Shown here piece after piece: positions 1 to 9,141 of a DNA stretch of 64,000 nt (its first letter is position 1; every line of letters starts with the position of its first letter). The DNA lies in contig JAEUTA010000025.1 in assembly GCA_016788205.1 (NCBI GenBank), forward strand, positions 124,001 through 188,000, given 5' to 3'. Origin of the DNA: Flavobacteriales bacterium (lineage in GTDB: Bacteria; Bacteroidota; Bacteroidia; Flavobacteriales_F; PHOS-HE28). The notes beneath the pieces are model-generated. The model did not search any database. It saw only the letters and a list, made by a program, of their open reading frames with translations, and had not been told where the DNA came from. Both the position numbers and the translations under genes were made by a program.

Positions 1-665
1 ATTATCTCTATACGGATTATTGCCCCACCGCCTATTTCTCCCTTTATCCTGACGGGAACGGTGGCTTCACTCGTACGCAGGTACTTACCAGCAATGGGGG
101 TGCTGGTACGTCGTGCATCGCCGAGAATAGCGCATTGGAACTGTTCGTGGCCAATGTGAACAACGGTACCATCAAGCGCATCGTTGATGCCTGCCCCATG
201 GACGCACCTGTGGTTACGCAGAGCGAAGGGACCTTGACCAGCACAGAGGCGGATACCTACACCTGGTATTTCAATGATGCCGTGATCCCTGGTGCGAGCA
301 CGCAATCAATCTTCGTTACCGAAAGCGGAGATTATCACGTTGTTGGGGGTTTCGCGAACAATTGCCAGTTGGAGAGTTCCCCGGTTCAAGTGATCAGCAC
401 CGGTATCGGCGGACACGGTTCGGAGATCTTCGGTCTACGTCCCATTCCTGCGAGCGAGGTGGTAACCATCCCGACCGTTCCCACGGGTGTTGCACTAGTG
501 CGTATCGTCGACATGTCCGGACGTGAAGTCGCTTCTCATGCCGTGAAAGCAGGTTCGACCGCCACGCTGAATGTTGCCGACCTGGCCGATGCGACCTACA
601 TCGTTCGGCTCGTTGATGCGAACGGAAGCTTGGTGCAGCAACGCATGATGCAGGTTCAGCACTGA
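1..665 (+). CDS. C-terminal part of a secreted T9SS-sorted surface protein (5' end outside window)
   Basis: The reading frame is open from base 3 to the TGA ending at 665, so only about 220 C-terminal residues are seen and the start lies before the window. The last 80 or so residues form a Por-type sorting domain: an IFGLRPIPASE beginning (the usual YPNP motif is degenerate), the core VRIVDMSGREV, then DATYIVRLVDANG and a short basic/polar end. Such domains are recognised by the type IX secretion system and removed on export to the cell surface. The part before it has Cys pairs and Gly/Asn-rich strands typical of Ig-like repeats, but no catalytic motif, so the function of the mature protein is unknown. 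A strong hairpin follows 18 bases after the stop. Confidence 0.8.
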   Translation, partial: YLYTDYCPTAYFSLYPDGNGGFTRTQVLTSNGGAGTSCIAENSALELFVANVNNGTIKRIVDACPMDAPVVTQSEGTLTSTEADTYTWYFNDAVIPGASTQSIFVTESGDYHVVGGFANNCQLESSPVQVISTGIGGHGSEIFGLRPIPASEVVTIPTVPTGVALVRIVDMSGREVASHAVKAGSTATLNVADLADATYIVRLVDANGSLVQQRMMQVQH

Positions 666-682
666 TCCACTTTCGTCTTCAT

Positions 683-713
683 GAAAAGGCCGCCCGTGAT
701 GGGCGGCCTTTTC
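683..713 (+). terminator. Intrinsic terminator hairpin
   Basis: A 12-base arm (684-695) pairs with 701-712 around a 5-base loop and ends in a T-rich 3' side. It lies 18 bases after the stop of the T9SS protein ending at 665. Confidence 0.75.
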
Positions 714-866
714 ATTTGGAACAAGGGGAGGCGATCCACGCGCCTGCATGGAAATGTTCCGGTCACACGACCATGGGCTTCCAGCGTACAACAGCTCGGA
801 CGGTGCCATTCATCCTGGGCGAAGGCAAGAAGGAGTATTAGGGACCGCCCGGTCAGTCCGATACTG

Positions 867-918
867 TTCCGAACAGAAAGGGCCACCTCATTCAAGAGGC
901 GGCCCTTTCTGTTCGGAA
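867..918. terminator. Long bidirectional hairpin between convergent genes
   Basis: An 18-base arm at 867-884 is exactly complementary to 901-918, with a further CCTC/GAGG pairing inside. The arms carry AAAGGG/CCCTTT, so T-rich tracts exist on both strands. It stands 8 bases beyond the stop of the minus-strand gene ending at 926. Bases 714-866 show nothing else. Confidence 0.7.
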
Positions 919-925
919 TGTTCAC

Positions 926-3900
926 TTACGGCTGGATCACCAGTCGCTGGGTGTAAGAGGTATCACCAGCGGTGATGTTGACCAAGTACACACCTCCGGC
1001 GAGGTCACCGTTCAGTAATAGCGAAGTGTTCACGGAGCCGTCCTGCACTGCGATGGTGCGAGCCATTGTGCGCTTACCCGTGATGTCATAGAGGTCAATG
1101 CTCACCGTGCTCACGCCATCGGGCACCTTGGATAGGCTCATGTACAGCTGATCGCCACGGTTGGGGTTGGGGTACAAGTTGAGTTCCCCATCGCCTTGAG
1201 CGATCATGTTCACGCCGCTGCCTTGAGCATTCAACGGACAGTATGTACTGGTGGTGATGTTGACGTTGCACACCTTACCCCAAGTGACGATCGTCTCTTG
1301 GGAGGCGCACGTGGGAGCGGCATTGGCAATACACCAGGTAGCACCACCATCCTTGCTTACACGTACCTCTACAGCGTACGTCGTATTGCACTTCAGCTTG
1401 TCGCCGGTGGCCCAGTTCAGGTAGATGGTGGGGCTTGTCTGCATAGGCCGTACGATGCAGCTTCCGGCATTGGGGTACTCGCCCGGGATGCGGAAGCGGA
1501 ATTGATAGCGCACGTTGCTGCTGGCCACTGTCGGGGTGAATTGTGGGGCCGCAGCCACCAGTTTGTTGGCACTGCTGTTGGATCCACCGAACACCTTGCT
1601 CACGCCACAGCTGAAGTCGGCATCCGCAGGATTATCCTGCAGCTTCACCAACGGACATGCGGCACGTGCAGCATCGATTTTGAATAGGCATGCCGGGCCG
1701 AAGGGCTGGTTGATGCCGGCCACACGACCGCGGATACGCACGTTGAGCAGAACGTTCGATGGCAGGTGAGGCGTGCTTACCGTGTTGGTCCAGCTGTTTA
1801 TACGGAAGTGGCAGGCACGTGTCGCACCCGTTCCGGATCCATCCGTTGTGGCATGGTTACGGAAGCGACGGAAGCTGTAGCTGCCGTTCGGGTCGAAGAA
1901 CCAGAACTCGTAGCCGCTGGTCGCATTACTGACATTGTACTGGCCGCTGACCGCACTGTTCTCCGTTGCCACGATGAAGCGATCGTTCACCCAGTCCAAC
2001 TTGTCGCAGCTGGAGAAGATAGGACGGTCGTTGCCCATGGGTACACAGAAGGCGCCGTTGTCGAACGTATTCGCGATCCCACTTAAGCTGCCGCTGCTGA
2101 AGTTGCCGAAGTTGTCGATGATCCTACGGCCATTGGCTCCGCTCTCGCGCAATTGATAGCCGCCCGTTACTCCACCGCTGACGAAACCATCACCGCCGCT
2201 GTCATGCACGCGCAAGCGGAAACAGCCCACGGGAAGGCAGCAAGGTTCTGTGATCGGTGTGGTGATACCGTTGATGTAAGGCGTTGACAGGGTGCCGCCG
2301 CTGCAGACCACGGTGCCATCATTCTGGTAGATGATCTCCCAGCCGACTTGAGCGCTGTTGGCATCCGAACGGATCTCCAAGGTGACGTTCTGCGAACACG
2401 GTGTTCCAACACAGGCACACTCGCTGTCGTACGTTTCGTCGTTCGTGCTTGGGATGAAGTCATTGCAGGCGGTCCCCGGCAGTGCGGTACCTCCCAACAC
2501 GCCCAGGCAATCAGGTATCTGCCCCAGGCAGGTGCAGTCCGTCTGGTAGGTATCGTTCAGGGTTCCAGGATTGCCATCGATGCACGGGGTTCCAGGCAGG
2601 GCCGTTCCTCCAGCCACACCTTCACAATCGATCGCTACACCCGCGCAGCTGCAATCCGCTTGTACGGTATCGTCACCGGTATCCTCGTCTCCATCATCGC
2701 ACGCAGAGCCGGGTTCTGGTCCTGCGGGGCAAACATCAAGGCAATCCGGTGTTCCATCGTCATCGCTATCCAGCGCATCGTTAGTGGCGCCGGGTGTCAG
2801 GCAGGTGAGAATGAAGTCGACGGAGTTGTCATTGGAGTCAGTCCCATCCGGAACGCGCGAGAGTCCGAGAGCGTTTCCATTATCGGTGGGTGCAGTGGTC
2901 CCTTCCGTGGAAGCCATGGCTCCTTCATAGCTCATCTGATCGATCACGATGTTCGCTGCGGTGGTCAGTCGTACACCGTCAGGAGCCCCGTTCTGCATGG
3001 CAAGGTTCGCATTCACCGGTAGGGTGGAGTTGAAAACGACCAGATCCACATTGGGCACGTTCGCGCTGCCTACCACGTAGTAGTCTCCGGCGGCAAGGAT
3101 CACATTGCCCAAGGTGATGTTCGGTGCGTACGCGGTGTTGTTGGTGCCGTTCACCAACACCAGTTTCAACCCGTTCAGATCCACAGGAGCAGCACCCGTG
3201 TTGAGGATCTCAACGAACTCTGCGAGGTCATCGCTCGGTTGGTCGTAGTCCACTTCGTTGATCACCAAAGAAGGAAGGTCGTCGTTCGCGACGGTCACCG
3301 TGTGTTCATCGAGGCTGGTCACCGCAGTACCTCCTGTGATGGCTAGTTCAAGATGAACGGTGTAGTCGGCATCATACACGGCCTCGTTAACGGGAGATAG
3401 CGAAACGTATTGGGTGTCTGGATAGACGCCACTCGGCGAGAAGGTAAGTGTGGTGGGACTGAAGGTGTAGTCGACACCATTGACGCCAGTACCTGTGCCT
3501 GCATCCGTTACGTCAACCGTCACGTCCGCATCGGGCGCTATGTCCATACGAACGGGGATCGAAAGGGGACCTGCGTTCTCGTTCGCGGAACTGGCCGGAG
3601 CGATGAAACCGACCACCGGAAGTATCGGTGAGAAGACCGAAGTACCCGTAACGTTCAGGTCATCGATCCGCCAGTTGCTGGTACCTGCCACCGGTGATCC
3701 GGCACCACTATGACCATAAAGACGGAAGGTGATCAACCCGCCCGAAAGGCTGCTTATTGAAAGGCCGCTGTGCGACTTCAAGCTCCATGCACTGTTGTTG
3801 GCGATCGTTCCGCTCAAGATGTCCGCCGTGAATCCATCCATGCTGCTGCGCAGCGTGTAGGCTTGTGGGCCCGTCCCGGTGCTGCGCGTGCCGAAACGAA

Positions 3901-5602
3901 TGCTTGTGATCGTAGTCGAAAAGAGCGCATCGGCGTCCACGGTGAACTCGAAATATGCACTACCGCTCGCGCCGGTATTCAGGGCGCCGATACGGGCAGC
4001 GGCGTTGGCGTTCCATGTACCGCTCGCTCCGGTGTAACCGGATGACACGGAGCCGTTCACCAGCATGGTCGTGGTGCCGTTGTTGTTCCCTTGGCTCACG
4101 GCCGATACCGTAGCGTTCACCAGTAATTCCGTGGTGGGTGTGGCGGTCACGAAGTCCCAATAGACGTAGGGGTCTGATCCTTGACAGACACCACAGCTAA
4201 CGATCTGGTCGTTGATTGTGTTCGCATTGCCGTCATTGCAAGTCGCTCCTACTTCAGGGCTACCACAGCCACAAGCGCCAGCAAGGATCTTCAGTGGGTC
4301 GTTGTCGCATTCGTCAACGGCATCACAGGTGCCATCACCATCGGTGTCCACCAGCGCACTTCCAGCGCACACACCGCATGACGTGATCACATCGCCACCC
4401 GTGCAGGCATTATTGTCGTTACAGGTCGCTCCTACTTCGAGGTTACCACAACCGCAGGCTCCTGCGGCGATCTTCAACGGATCGTTCGGGCACCCATCGT
4501 TGGTGTCGCAAGTGCCGTCGTTGTCAGAGTCTGGAGCTGTTCCTATGCATTGGCAGCTCAGGTCCCAGGTTTCACCCACAACACAGGGGTCCGGGTGGAT
4601 ACATGGACTGCCAGGCACATCCGGTCCACCCGGAACACCATTGCAATCGTTAGCGGCAGCGGCATTCACAATGAACGTGTTGCTGATGGCAGCAGTGAGG
4701 GCATCGCCCAAGCTGGCGGTGGCTGTGATCGTGACGCCCATACCGCTGGAGGCGAAAGACAATCCGCTGAAGGTGATCGCAGAAGAACCAGCGTTGATCT
4801 GCCCTACGACCGTTCCGTTCAATGTGCCTGCATTACCGTTCGTGGTAAGTGCCACCGTGGTGTTGGTGAATACGTTGCGGGCCACATCGTTGGCATCGCG
4901 GGCAGTGACCGTCAAGGAGAAAGGAGAACCAGCGGTCTGCGTAGCGATGGTCGGGATCGAGAGTTTCGACGGGCCGCAATAATTCACTGGGCTCGAAGAA
5001 TTCCTGGGAGCGGCCGCCGTCACAACGAGATCGGCGCTGTTCACGTTCGTATCCGTGCATCCACTATTCGTTCTATGCAGCGCATTGGTCAGGCTAGGCA
5101 CGCCGGCCGGTCCGCCTCCTTCGAAGGTGGCCGCAGTGGTACCATAACCCACGAAGTCCACCACATTGGCCGCGTTCGGCGCCGGAATGGTCGTGGTGGA
5201 CGTACCTGTGTAGAGCACAACACGACCTGCAGCTGCCGCAAGATTCGGGCTGGTAGCGCTCTGGTCGGCTGTTGGTAGCGCTGCTCCGTTGGCTCCGCTG
5301 GCCAAGGCGACCAGGAAATACTGATGTGCGCCAACACTGCCGCTCAGAGCCAATTGCCCACCACTGCCGCCCGTTGCGGACCAATAGCCCAGGAAGTGGC
5401 TCGTAAGATTGATGGAGCCACTCGTGGGGTTGAAAAGTTCAACGTAATCCCGGCTGTATGTCGCTCCAACGCTTCCTCCCTGCGTATAGACCTGGCTTAT
5501 CACGAGATGGTTCACTTGGGCGAAGGCGCCAAGTCCGAACAAGAGGGCCAGAGCGCTTGTAAGCGAGCGTCGTGTACATCGATATGTATGCGTTGTCTTC
5601 AT
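926..5602 (-). CDS. Large secreted lamin-tail / Calx-beta / calcium-loop protein with T9SS sorting domain
   Basis: A surface protein of 1558 residues. I chose the ATG at 5602 because it gives a clean signal peptide (MKTTHTYRCTRRS, then a hydrophobic stretch ending GAFAQ); an ATG 30 bases upstream would add ten residues ahead of it. Domains in order: a lamin-tail-type beta sandwich (about 30-190; ISQVYTQGG...RDYVELFNP), an Ig-like Big domain (about 200-310), DSDNDGTCD thrombospondin-type-3 calcium loops in two near-identical Cys-rich blocks (ACGCGNLEVGATCND and ACGCGSPEVGATCND), a galactose-binding-like sandwich, a Calx-beta domain (about 655-770), a second lamin-tail domain (LVINEVDYDQPSDDLAEFVE), three further Cys/Gly blocks (GGTALPGTxC), a fibronectin-like part, and a C-terminal sorting domain (LYPNPNRGDQ). 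Probably an adhesin or matrix protein, because no catalytic motif was found. Confidence 0.85.
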   Translation of the reverse strand: MKTTHTYRCTRRSLTSALALLFGLGAFAQVNHLVISQVYTQGGSVGATYSRDYVELFNPTSGSINLTSHFLGYWSATGGSGGQLALSGSVGAHQYFLVALASGANGAALPTADQSATSPNLAAAAGRVVLYTGTSTTTIPAPNAANVVDFVGYGTTAATFEGGGPAGVPSLTNALHRTNSGCTDTNVNSADLVVTAAAPRNSSSPVNYCGPSKLSIPTIATQTAGSPFSLTVTARDANDVARNVFTNTTVALTTNGNAGTLNGTVVGQINAGSSAITFSGLSFASSGMGVTITATASLGDALTAAISNTFIVNAAAANDCNGVPGGPDVPGSPCIHPDPCVVGETWDLSCQCIGTAPDSDNDGTCDTNDGCPNDPLKIAAGACGCGNLEVGATCNDNNACTGGDVITSCGVCAGSALVDTDGDGTCDAVDECDNDPLKILAGACGCGSPEVGATCNDGNANTINDQIVSCGVCQGSDPYVYWDFVTATPTTELLVNATVSAVSQGNNNGTTTMLVNGSVSSGYTGASGTWNANAAARIGALNTGASGSAYFEFTVDADALFSTTITSIRFGTRSTGTGPQAYTLRSSMDGFTADILSGTIANNSAWSLKSHSGLSISSLSGGLITFRLYGHSGAGSPVAGTSNWRIDDLNVTGTSVFSPILPVVGFIAPASSANENAGPLSIPVRMDIAPDADVTVDVTDAGTGTGVNGVDYTFSPTTLTFSPSGVYPDTQYVSLSPVNEAVYDADYTVHLELAITGGTAVTSLDEHTVTVANDDLPSLVINEVDYDQPSDDLAEFVEILNTGAAPVDLNGLKLVLVNGTNNTAYAPNITLGNVILAAGDYYVVGSANVPNVDLVVFNSTLPVNANLAMQNGAPDGVRLTTAANIVIDQMSYEGAMASTEGTTAPTDNGNALGLSRVPDGTDSNDNSVDFILTCLTPGATNDALDSDDDGTPDCLDVCPAGPEPGSACDDGDEDTGDDTVQADCSCAGVAIDCEGVAGGTALPGTPCIDGNPGTLNDTYQTDCTCLGQIPDCLGVLGGTALPGTACNDFIPSTNDETYDSECACVGTPCSQNVTLEIRSDANSAQVGWEIIYQNDGTVVCSGGTLSTPYINGITTPITEPCCLPVGCFRLRVHDSGGDGFVSGGVTGGYQLRESGANGRRIIDNFGNFSSGSLSGIANTFDNGAFCVPMGNDRPIFSSCDKLDWVNDRFIVATENSAVSGQYNVSNATSGYEFWFFDPNGSYSFRRFRNHATTDGSGTGATRACHFRINSWTNTVSTPHLPSNVLLNVRIRGRVAGINQPFGPACLFKIDAARAACPLVKLQDNPADADFSCGVSKVFGGSNSSANKLVAAAPQFTPTVASSNVRYQFRFRIPGEYPNAGSCIVRPMQTSPTIYLNWATGDKLKCNTTYAVEVRVSKDGGATWCIANAAPTCASQETIVTWGKVCNVNITTSTYCPLNAQGSGVNMIAQGDGELNLYPNPNRGDQLYMSLSKVPDGVSTVSIDLYDITGKRTMARTIAVQDGSVNTSLLLNGDLAGGVYLVNITAGDTSYTQRLVIQP

Positions 5603-5629
5603 CGTTTTCGGAACTGGGTTAGGCTGTCC

Positions 5630-5658
5630 CAAATTACCGGGTCTTCACGTCAATTCAA
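5630..5658 (-). promoter_or_regulatory. Possible promoter of the large lamin-tail protein
   Basis: On the minus strand a TTG (5658-5656) is followed 18 bases later by TAATTTGG (5637-5630), close to the Bacteroidota arrangement TTG-N19-TAnnTTTG. It would give a leader of about 23 bases before the ATG at 5602. Confidence 0.4.
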
Positions 5659-6168
5659 GGGTTCTGTAATATCAAATCACCGTTAACTGGTCGATCCATG
5701 AGATCGTGCACAACTTGTGCATAAGGCATGGCGCTGAAAATTGGGATCGGTCGTGTGGTGGGAATAGTTTGCACCGCTGTTCGTTCTTTCCATGTGCCCG
5801 TTCGGGGCGTTGGGTCCTTCGAAAGTCTTGGATGTGGTCGTCGTTGGCAGTACTTCAGGGTGCGGCCAGGCCTGGTAAGAGGTCATGCGAAAAGACGCTC
5901 CCGTCGTATGCCAGCATGCGATCGCGCTGAAATGGATCCATGGCACGATGCTTCGGCAGAGTGCTTGGCATGGAAGGAGGATGGTGCTAGTCCAAGGTCA
6001 CGACCGGGGACCGGCAGGAGCGGGGATCGCCTTAGCGGTGGTCCCCGCTTCGTCATCTTACCGATCTCTTCATCCGGCATTCATGTTCAGTTCTGATGTC
6101 TTCGAGGGAACGATCGATCGTGGATAAGTGCAGCCCTGTCGATCTCGGGGAGGGGGTCTGGTGGCGGA
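5659..6168. other. Gene-free stretch between divergent units
   Basis: Short frames are present on both strands but none has a convincing composition, start context or recognisable protein. The only structure seen is a hairpin with 8-base arms 6019-6026 and 6042-6049 and partial inner pairing. It lacks a T-run, so I do not call it a terminator. Confidence 0.5.
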
Positions 6169-6176
6169 TACATTTG
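6169..6176 (+). promoter_or_regulatory. -7 box TACATTTG upstream of the PIN-PhoH gene
   Basis: Exact match to TAnnTTTG, 22 bases before the ATG at 6199. No TTG is visible at the expected -33 position. Confidence 0.45.
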
Positions 6177-6198
6177 ATCAACACCGTTCATTGATCGA

Positions 6199-7533
6199 AT
6201 GAAGAAGAAAGACCGGAAGATCTTCGTACTGGATACTTCAGTCATCCTCTACGACCACTCGGCCATCGAGAACTTCGCAGAACACGATGTAGCCATCCCG
6301 ATACAGGTACTTGAAGAACTGGACACCTTCAAAAAAGGAAACGATACGATCAACTACGAGGCGCGAGAATTCATCAGGCACCTCGATGACATTGCGAAAC
6401 TCGACGTGCTCTCCGACTGGCAGCCGCTGAACGGTTCCACGCACGGGAAGTTCAAGGTGGTGGCCAAACACGACCTTAACGGGGTGGATGCCACCAAGGT
6501 GTTCCAGGACGGCAAGAACGACCACCAGATCCTCAACGCTACGCTTACCATTCAGCGTCAGCACAAGGACAAGAAGGTGATCCTGGTGACCAAGGACATC
6601 GCGCTGCGTTTGAAGGCGAAAAGCCTGAACATCATCGCGGAGGACTACCTCACAGGAAAGGTGCGTGATGTGCGCGAGAAGCTCTACACCGGCCGCACTG
6701 TGGTGGACGACTTCAGTGAGGAGAAGATCGACGAATTGTTCGCCCAAGGGAGCGCCTCTGTTGAAGGGCTAGGTATGGAGAAGCCGAAGGGCAATCACTT
6801 CTTCATCCTCAAGCATAAGAAGAAGAGCATCCTGGCGAAATACGATCCACGTACCAATAGTGTGGATCGCGTTGAGAAACAGAGCGTGTTCGGCATAGGC
6901 CCGAAGAACGCGGAACAGGCATTGGCCATGGCCGCGTTGATGGATCCTGAGATCAAGTTGGTGACTCTTCAAGGTGCTGCTGGAACAGGAAAAACGCTGC
7001 TTGCCCTGGCTTGTGCCTTGGAGCAGCGCCGTGAGTACCGCCAGATCTATGTGACCCGTCCGGTTGTGCCCTTGAGCAACAAGGACATCGGATATCTCCC
7101 TGGCGATATCCAAAGCAAACTGGATCCGTACATGCAGCCGTTGTGGGATAATCTGAAGCTGATCAAGGGCCAGTTCGAAAAGCACGATAGCACACCCAAG
7201 CGGATAGACGAGATGCTGGAGAATGAGAAGATCGCCATCGCGCCGCTGGCTTACATCCGCGGGCGTAGCCTTAGCAATATCTTCTTCATCGTTGACGAGG
7301 CACAGAACCTCACTCCCTTGGAGATCAAGACGGTCATCAGCCGCGCGGGCGAGGGGACCAAGATCGTCTTCACCGGAGATATCCACCAGATCGATACGCC
7401 GTACCTGGATACCGAGAGCAACGGGCTGAGCTATCTGATCGATAAAGCCAAAGGCGATCCGCTCTTCGCTCACATCACGCTGGAAAAGGGCGAGCGCAGT
7501 CCGCTTGCGAATCTCGCCAACGATCTCCTGTAG
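6199..7533 (+). CDS. PhoH family ATPase with N-terminal PIN nuclease domain (PhoH2/YlaK type)
   Basis: 444 residues, the usual length for PhoH2 proteins. The N-terminal PIN domain has the acidic pattern of a metal-dependent RNase: D12 in FVLDTSVILYD, E39/E40, D108 in GKNDHQIL and D133 in VTKDIALR. The C-terminal PhoH ATPase has the Walker A motif GAAGTGKT at 259-266 and the Walker B motif FFIVDEAQN from residue 362, followed by TGDIHQID. In studied PhoH2 proteins this fusion couples ATP-dependent RNA unwinding to RNA cleavage. Cytoplasmic, probably RNA turnover or stress response. No antitoxin-like partner (PhoAT) is seen upstream, so it is likely a stand-alone gene. No Shine-Dalgarno sequence precedes the ATG. 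Confidence 0.93.
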   Translation: MKKKDRKIFVLDTSVILYDHSAIENFAEHDVAIPIQVLEELDTFKKGNDTINYEAREFIRHLDDIAKLDVLSDWQPLNGSTHGKFKVVAKHDLNGVDATKVFQDGKNDHQILNATLTIQRQHKDKKVILVTKDIALRLKAKSLNIIAEDYLTGKVRDVREKLYTGRTVVDDFSEEKIDELFAQGSASVEGLGMEKPKGNHFFILKHKKKSILAKYDPRTNSVDRVEKQSVFGIGPKNAEQALAMAALMDPEIKLVTLQGAAGTGKTLLALACALEQRREYRQIYVTRPVVPLSNKDIGYLPGDIQSKLDPYMQPLWDNLKLIKGQFEKHDSTPKRIDEMLENEKIAIAPLAYIRGRSLSNIFFIVDEAQNLTPLEIKTVISRAGEGTKIVFTGDIHQIDTPYLDTESNGLSYLIDKAKGDPLFAHITLEKGERSPLANLANDLL

Positions 7534-7549
7534 GATAACTATCGCCTCG

Positions 7550-7591
7550 AACGTAAAAACCCGAACCTGCAGAGGTTCGGGTTTTTACGTT
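7550..7591. terminator. Strong intrinsic terminator (19-bp perfect stem)
   Basis: Bases 7550-7568 are exactly complementary to 7573-7591 with a GCAG loop. The arms contain GTAAAAAC/GTTTTTAC, so it can end transcription from both sides. It serves the PhoH gene ending at 7533. Confidence 0.85.
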
Positions 7592-7667
7592 CCGGTCTTG
7601 CCTGAGACGGTCGCGGACAGCAAGGGAATGATACCGGCTTTTGCGATGGTATCGACTTGATCTTCTC

Positions 7668-8057
7668 TTAGAAGAGCTCCTCCACCTCGATGAAGGCAAA
7701 GTCCAGTTTGAACAGGCTTTCGTAGTCCTTGCCCGTCTCCGCCATCTCCTCATCACCGCTCTCGTAATGCCAGTTCACCTTTACGGGTCGGCCCTGTGCA
7801 GCGCTATCCAACCGAGAGAAGATGTTGTAGATGTGCTTGCTGGAACTCGTATCAAGGTAATCCAGCTTCATGTTCACCGTGGTTTCGCCCTTGGCGTTCT
7901 CGAGGTACTCATCCAGCCAGCCGTACACACGGGAATAGAACTGCTCAGAGTTGTGCGGCAGCGAGCGGCCGATGAACTCCATTACACCGTTGTCAACGTC
8001 CATGTCGATCTGCGGTGAGTTTTCCGTGCGGTCGATGTGGTAATGTTTGGTGAGCAT
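7668..8057 (-). CDS. SiaC family (DUF1987) regulatory phosphoprotein
   Basis: 129 residues from the ATG at 8057 (the frame could start two codons earlier at a TTG, which I reject). The protein matches the SiaC/DUF1987 family along its length: the N-terminal ENSPQIDMD motif, an FIGRSLPHNSEQFY segment and the central LDYLDTSSSKHIYNIF segment. The corresponding Thr in Pseudomonas SiaC is phosphorylated by SiaB and dephosphorylated by SiaA to control a diguanylate cyclase. SiaA, SiaB and SiaD are not adjacent here, so the partner and output are unknown. Cytoplasmic. Confidence 0.85.
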   Translation of the reverse strand: MLTKHYHIDRTENSPQIDMDVDNGVMEFIGRSLPHNSEQFYSRVYGWLDEYLENAKGETTVNMKLDYLDTSSSKHIYNIFSRLDSAAQGRPVKVNWHYESGDEEMAETGKDYESLFKLDFAFIEVEELF

Positions 8058-8146
8058 GGGCAACGAGGCTTGCCCAAAAGTGGCACAGAAACGAACCTGT
8101 TTTTACGGGGTGCGGCGGTAGCGATGAACAGACGTTGTTGAAAACA

Positions 8147-8175
8147 CTGAAGCCGGCCCTTGGGTCCGGCTTCAG
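8147..8175 (-). terminator. Intrinsic terminator of the small secreted-protein operon
   Basis: Ten-base arms (8147-8156 and 8166-8175) pair, and on the minus strand the stem is followed by TGTTTT. It lies 17 bases after the stop at 8192. Confidence 0.65.
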
Positions 8176-8191
8176 CGATGTTCCATCACGC

Positions 8192-8602
8192 TTAGCGCGG
8201 TCGGTACTCCGTCAGGATCTCCTGGTCGCTGGGGAGCAGGATCTCCGTATCGTTCACCCGCCGCACCCAGTACATGTATTTACCGGTACCCTGGCAGGCG
8301 AAGGCGTTCATGATCTCTTTAGGGGCAAGTGCTTTGATAGGGAATGTGCGCCAGGTACCGTTCTTCTCCTGCATTGCCACTTTCACTTCGATCATGTCGG
8401 AGCATGCGTTCTGCAGGTCGATCTGGTACGTAGCGCTGTGGTCGCGTTTAAAATTCTCCTTGTACGCCTGGCATTTCTCACAAGGGGCTCCCCATTTGCT
8501 GGTCACCTTGGTCAGGCAATCAGCATAGCTCTGATCCTGAGCGCCGGCCCAGAAGGCGACCAATAGTAGAACGATGAGGATCAGGGTCTTCTTGGCGTTC
8601 AT
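8192..8602 (-). CDS. Small secreted protein of unknown function
   Basis: 136 residues. The ATG at 8602 overlaps the stop codon of the preceding TPR gene as ATGA, which fixes the start and indicates translational coupling. The protein begins with a signal peptide (MNAKKTLILIVLLLVAF, cut near WAGAQ). The mature part of about 115 residues has four Cys, including a CxxC in PCEKCQAY, and a beta-rich middle (MIEVKVAMQEKNGTW). No family recognised. It is the last gene of a three-gene operon of exported proteins. Confidence 0.75.
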   Translation of the reverse strand: MNAKKTLILIVLLLVAFWAGAQDQSYADCLTKVTSKWGAPCEKCQAYKENFKRDHSATYQIDLQNACSDMIEVKVAMQEKNGTWRTFPIKALAPKEIMNAFACQGTGKYMYWVRRVNDTEILLPSDQEILTEYRPR

Positions 8603-9141
8603 TTGCAACGATTGTTCGTCAGGATGATCTTGGCTTCGGCGTTACCCATACGCTTGCTGGTGTTCCAATCCTTGCAGGCACCATCCCTGTCTCCGGTGGC
8701 TTTTCGTGCCCACCCCCGATTGTTATAGGCCTCTTCGTTCTTGGGGTCAAGCGCTAGGACCTTGTTGAAATCGGCGATGGCCAACTCGTGCTTGCCGAGC
8801 TTGTTGTAAGCGCTACCTCGGCTCGTATACGCCCAGGTGTGGTCGTTCTTCTGGTCTATCACCACTGTGAAGTCGCCTACTGCCTTATCATAAGCGCCTA
8901 TCAGCCCCTGGCAGAAACCCCGTTGAAGATGCGCGTTGAGGTGGTCCGGCTCTTGTTCTATCACCTTGTCGAATATGGAGATCGCTGTCGCATGATCGCC
9001 ACTTCGGTATGCCCTTTCTCCGGCTTGGTAGAGTTCATCAACGGCATTCCGGTTCGAATTGTCGGCGAGGTATTGGGCCATGGCGCCATTCATGGCCAGC
9101 ATCATCAATAGCGTTACGGGGATCACACGCAGCTTCATCAT
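8599..9141 (-). CDS. Secreted tetratricopeptide-repeat protein
   Basis: 180 residues. Signal peptide MMKLRVIPVTLLMMLAMNGAMAQ, then at least three TPR units from about residue 33: AGERAYRSGDHATAISIFDKVIEQEPDHLNAHLQ-type helices, one with NDHTWAYTSRGSAYNKLGKHELAIADFNKVL spacing, and the last ending EEAYNNRGWARKATGD. I split these motifs only to show the TPR consensus positions. TPR proteins are protein-protein scaffolds, and this one acts in the periplasm or at the cell surface. The start directly follows the stop of the upstream gene (stop 9144-9142, ATG 9141), so the two are co-transcribed. Confidence 0.85.
   Translation of the reverse strand: MMKLRVIPVTLLMMLAMNGAMAQYLADNSNRNAVDELYQAGERAYRSGDHATAISIFDKVIEQEPDHLNAHLQRGFCQGLIGAYDKAVGDFTVVIDQKNDHTWAYTSRGSAYNKLGKHELAIADFNKVLALDPKNEEAYNNRGWARKATGDRDGACKDWNTSKRMGNAEAKIILTNNRCK

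Noticed and set aside
6019..6049. Hairpin as terminator
   Set aside because: There is no T-run on either side, and no gene ends near it.
6199..7533. PhoH2 toxin-antitoxin pair
   Set aside because: No small antitoxin-like frame overlaps or directly precedes the PhoH gene.
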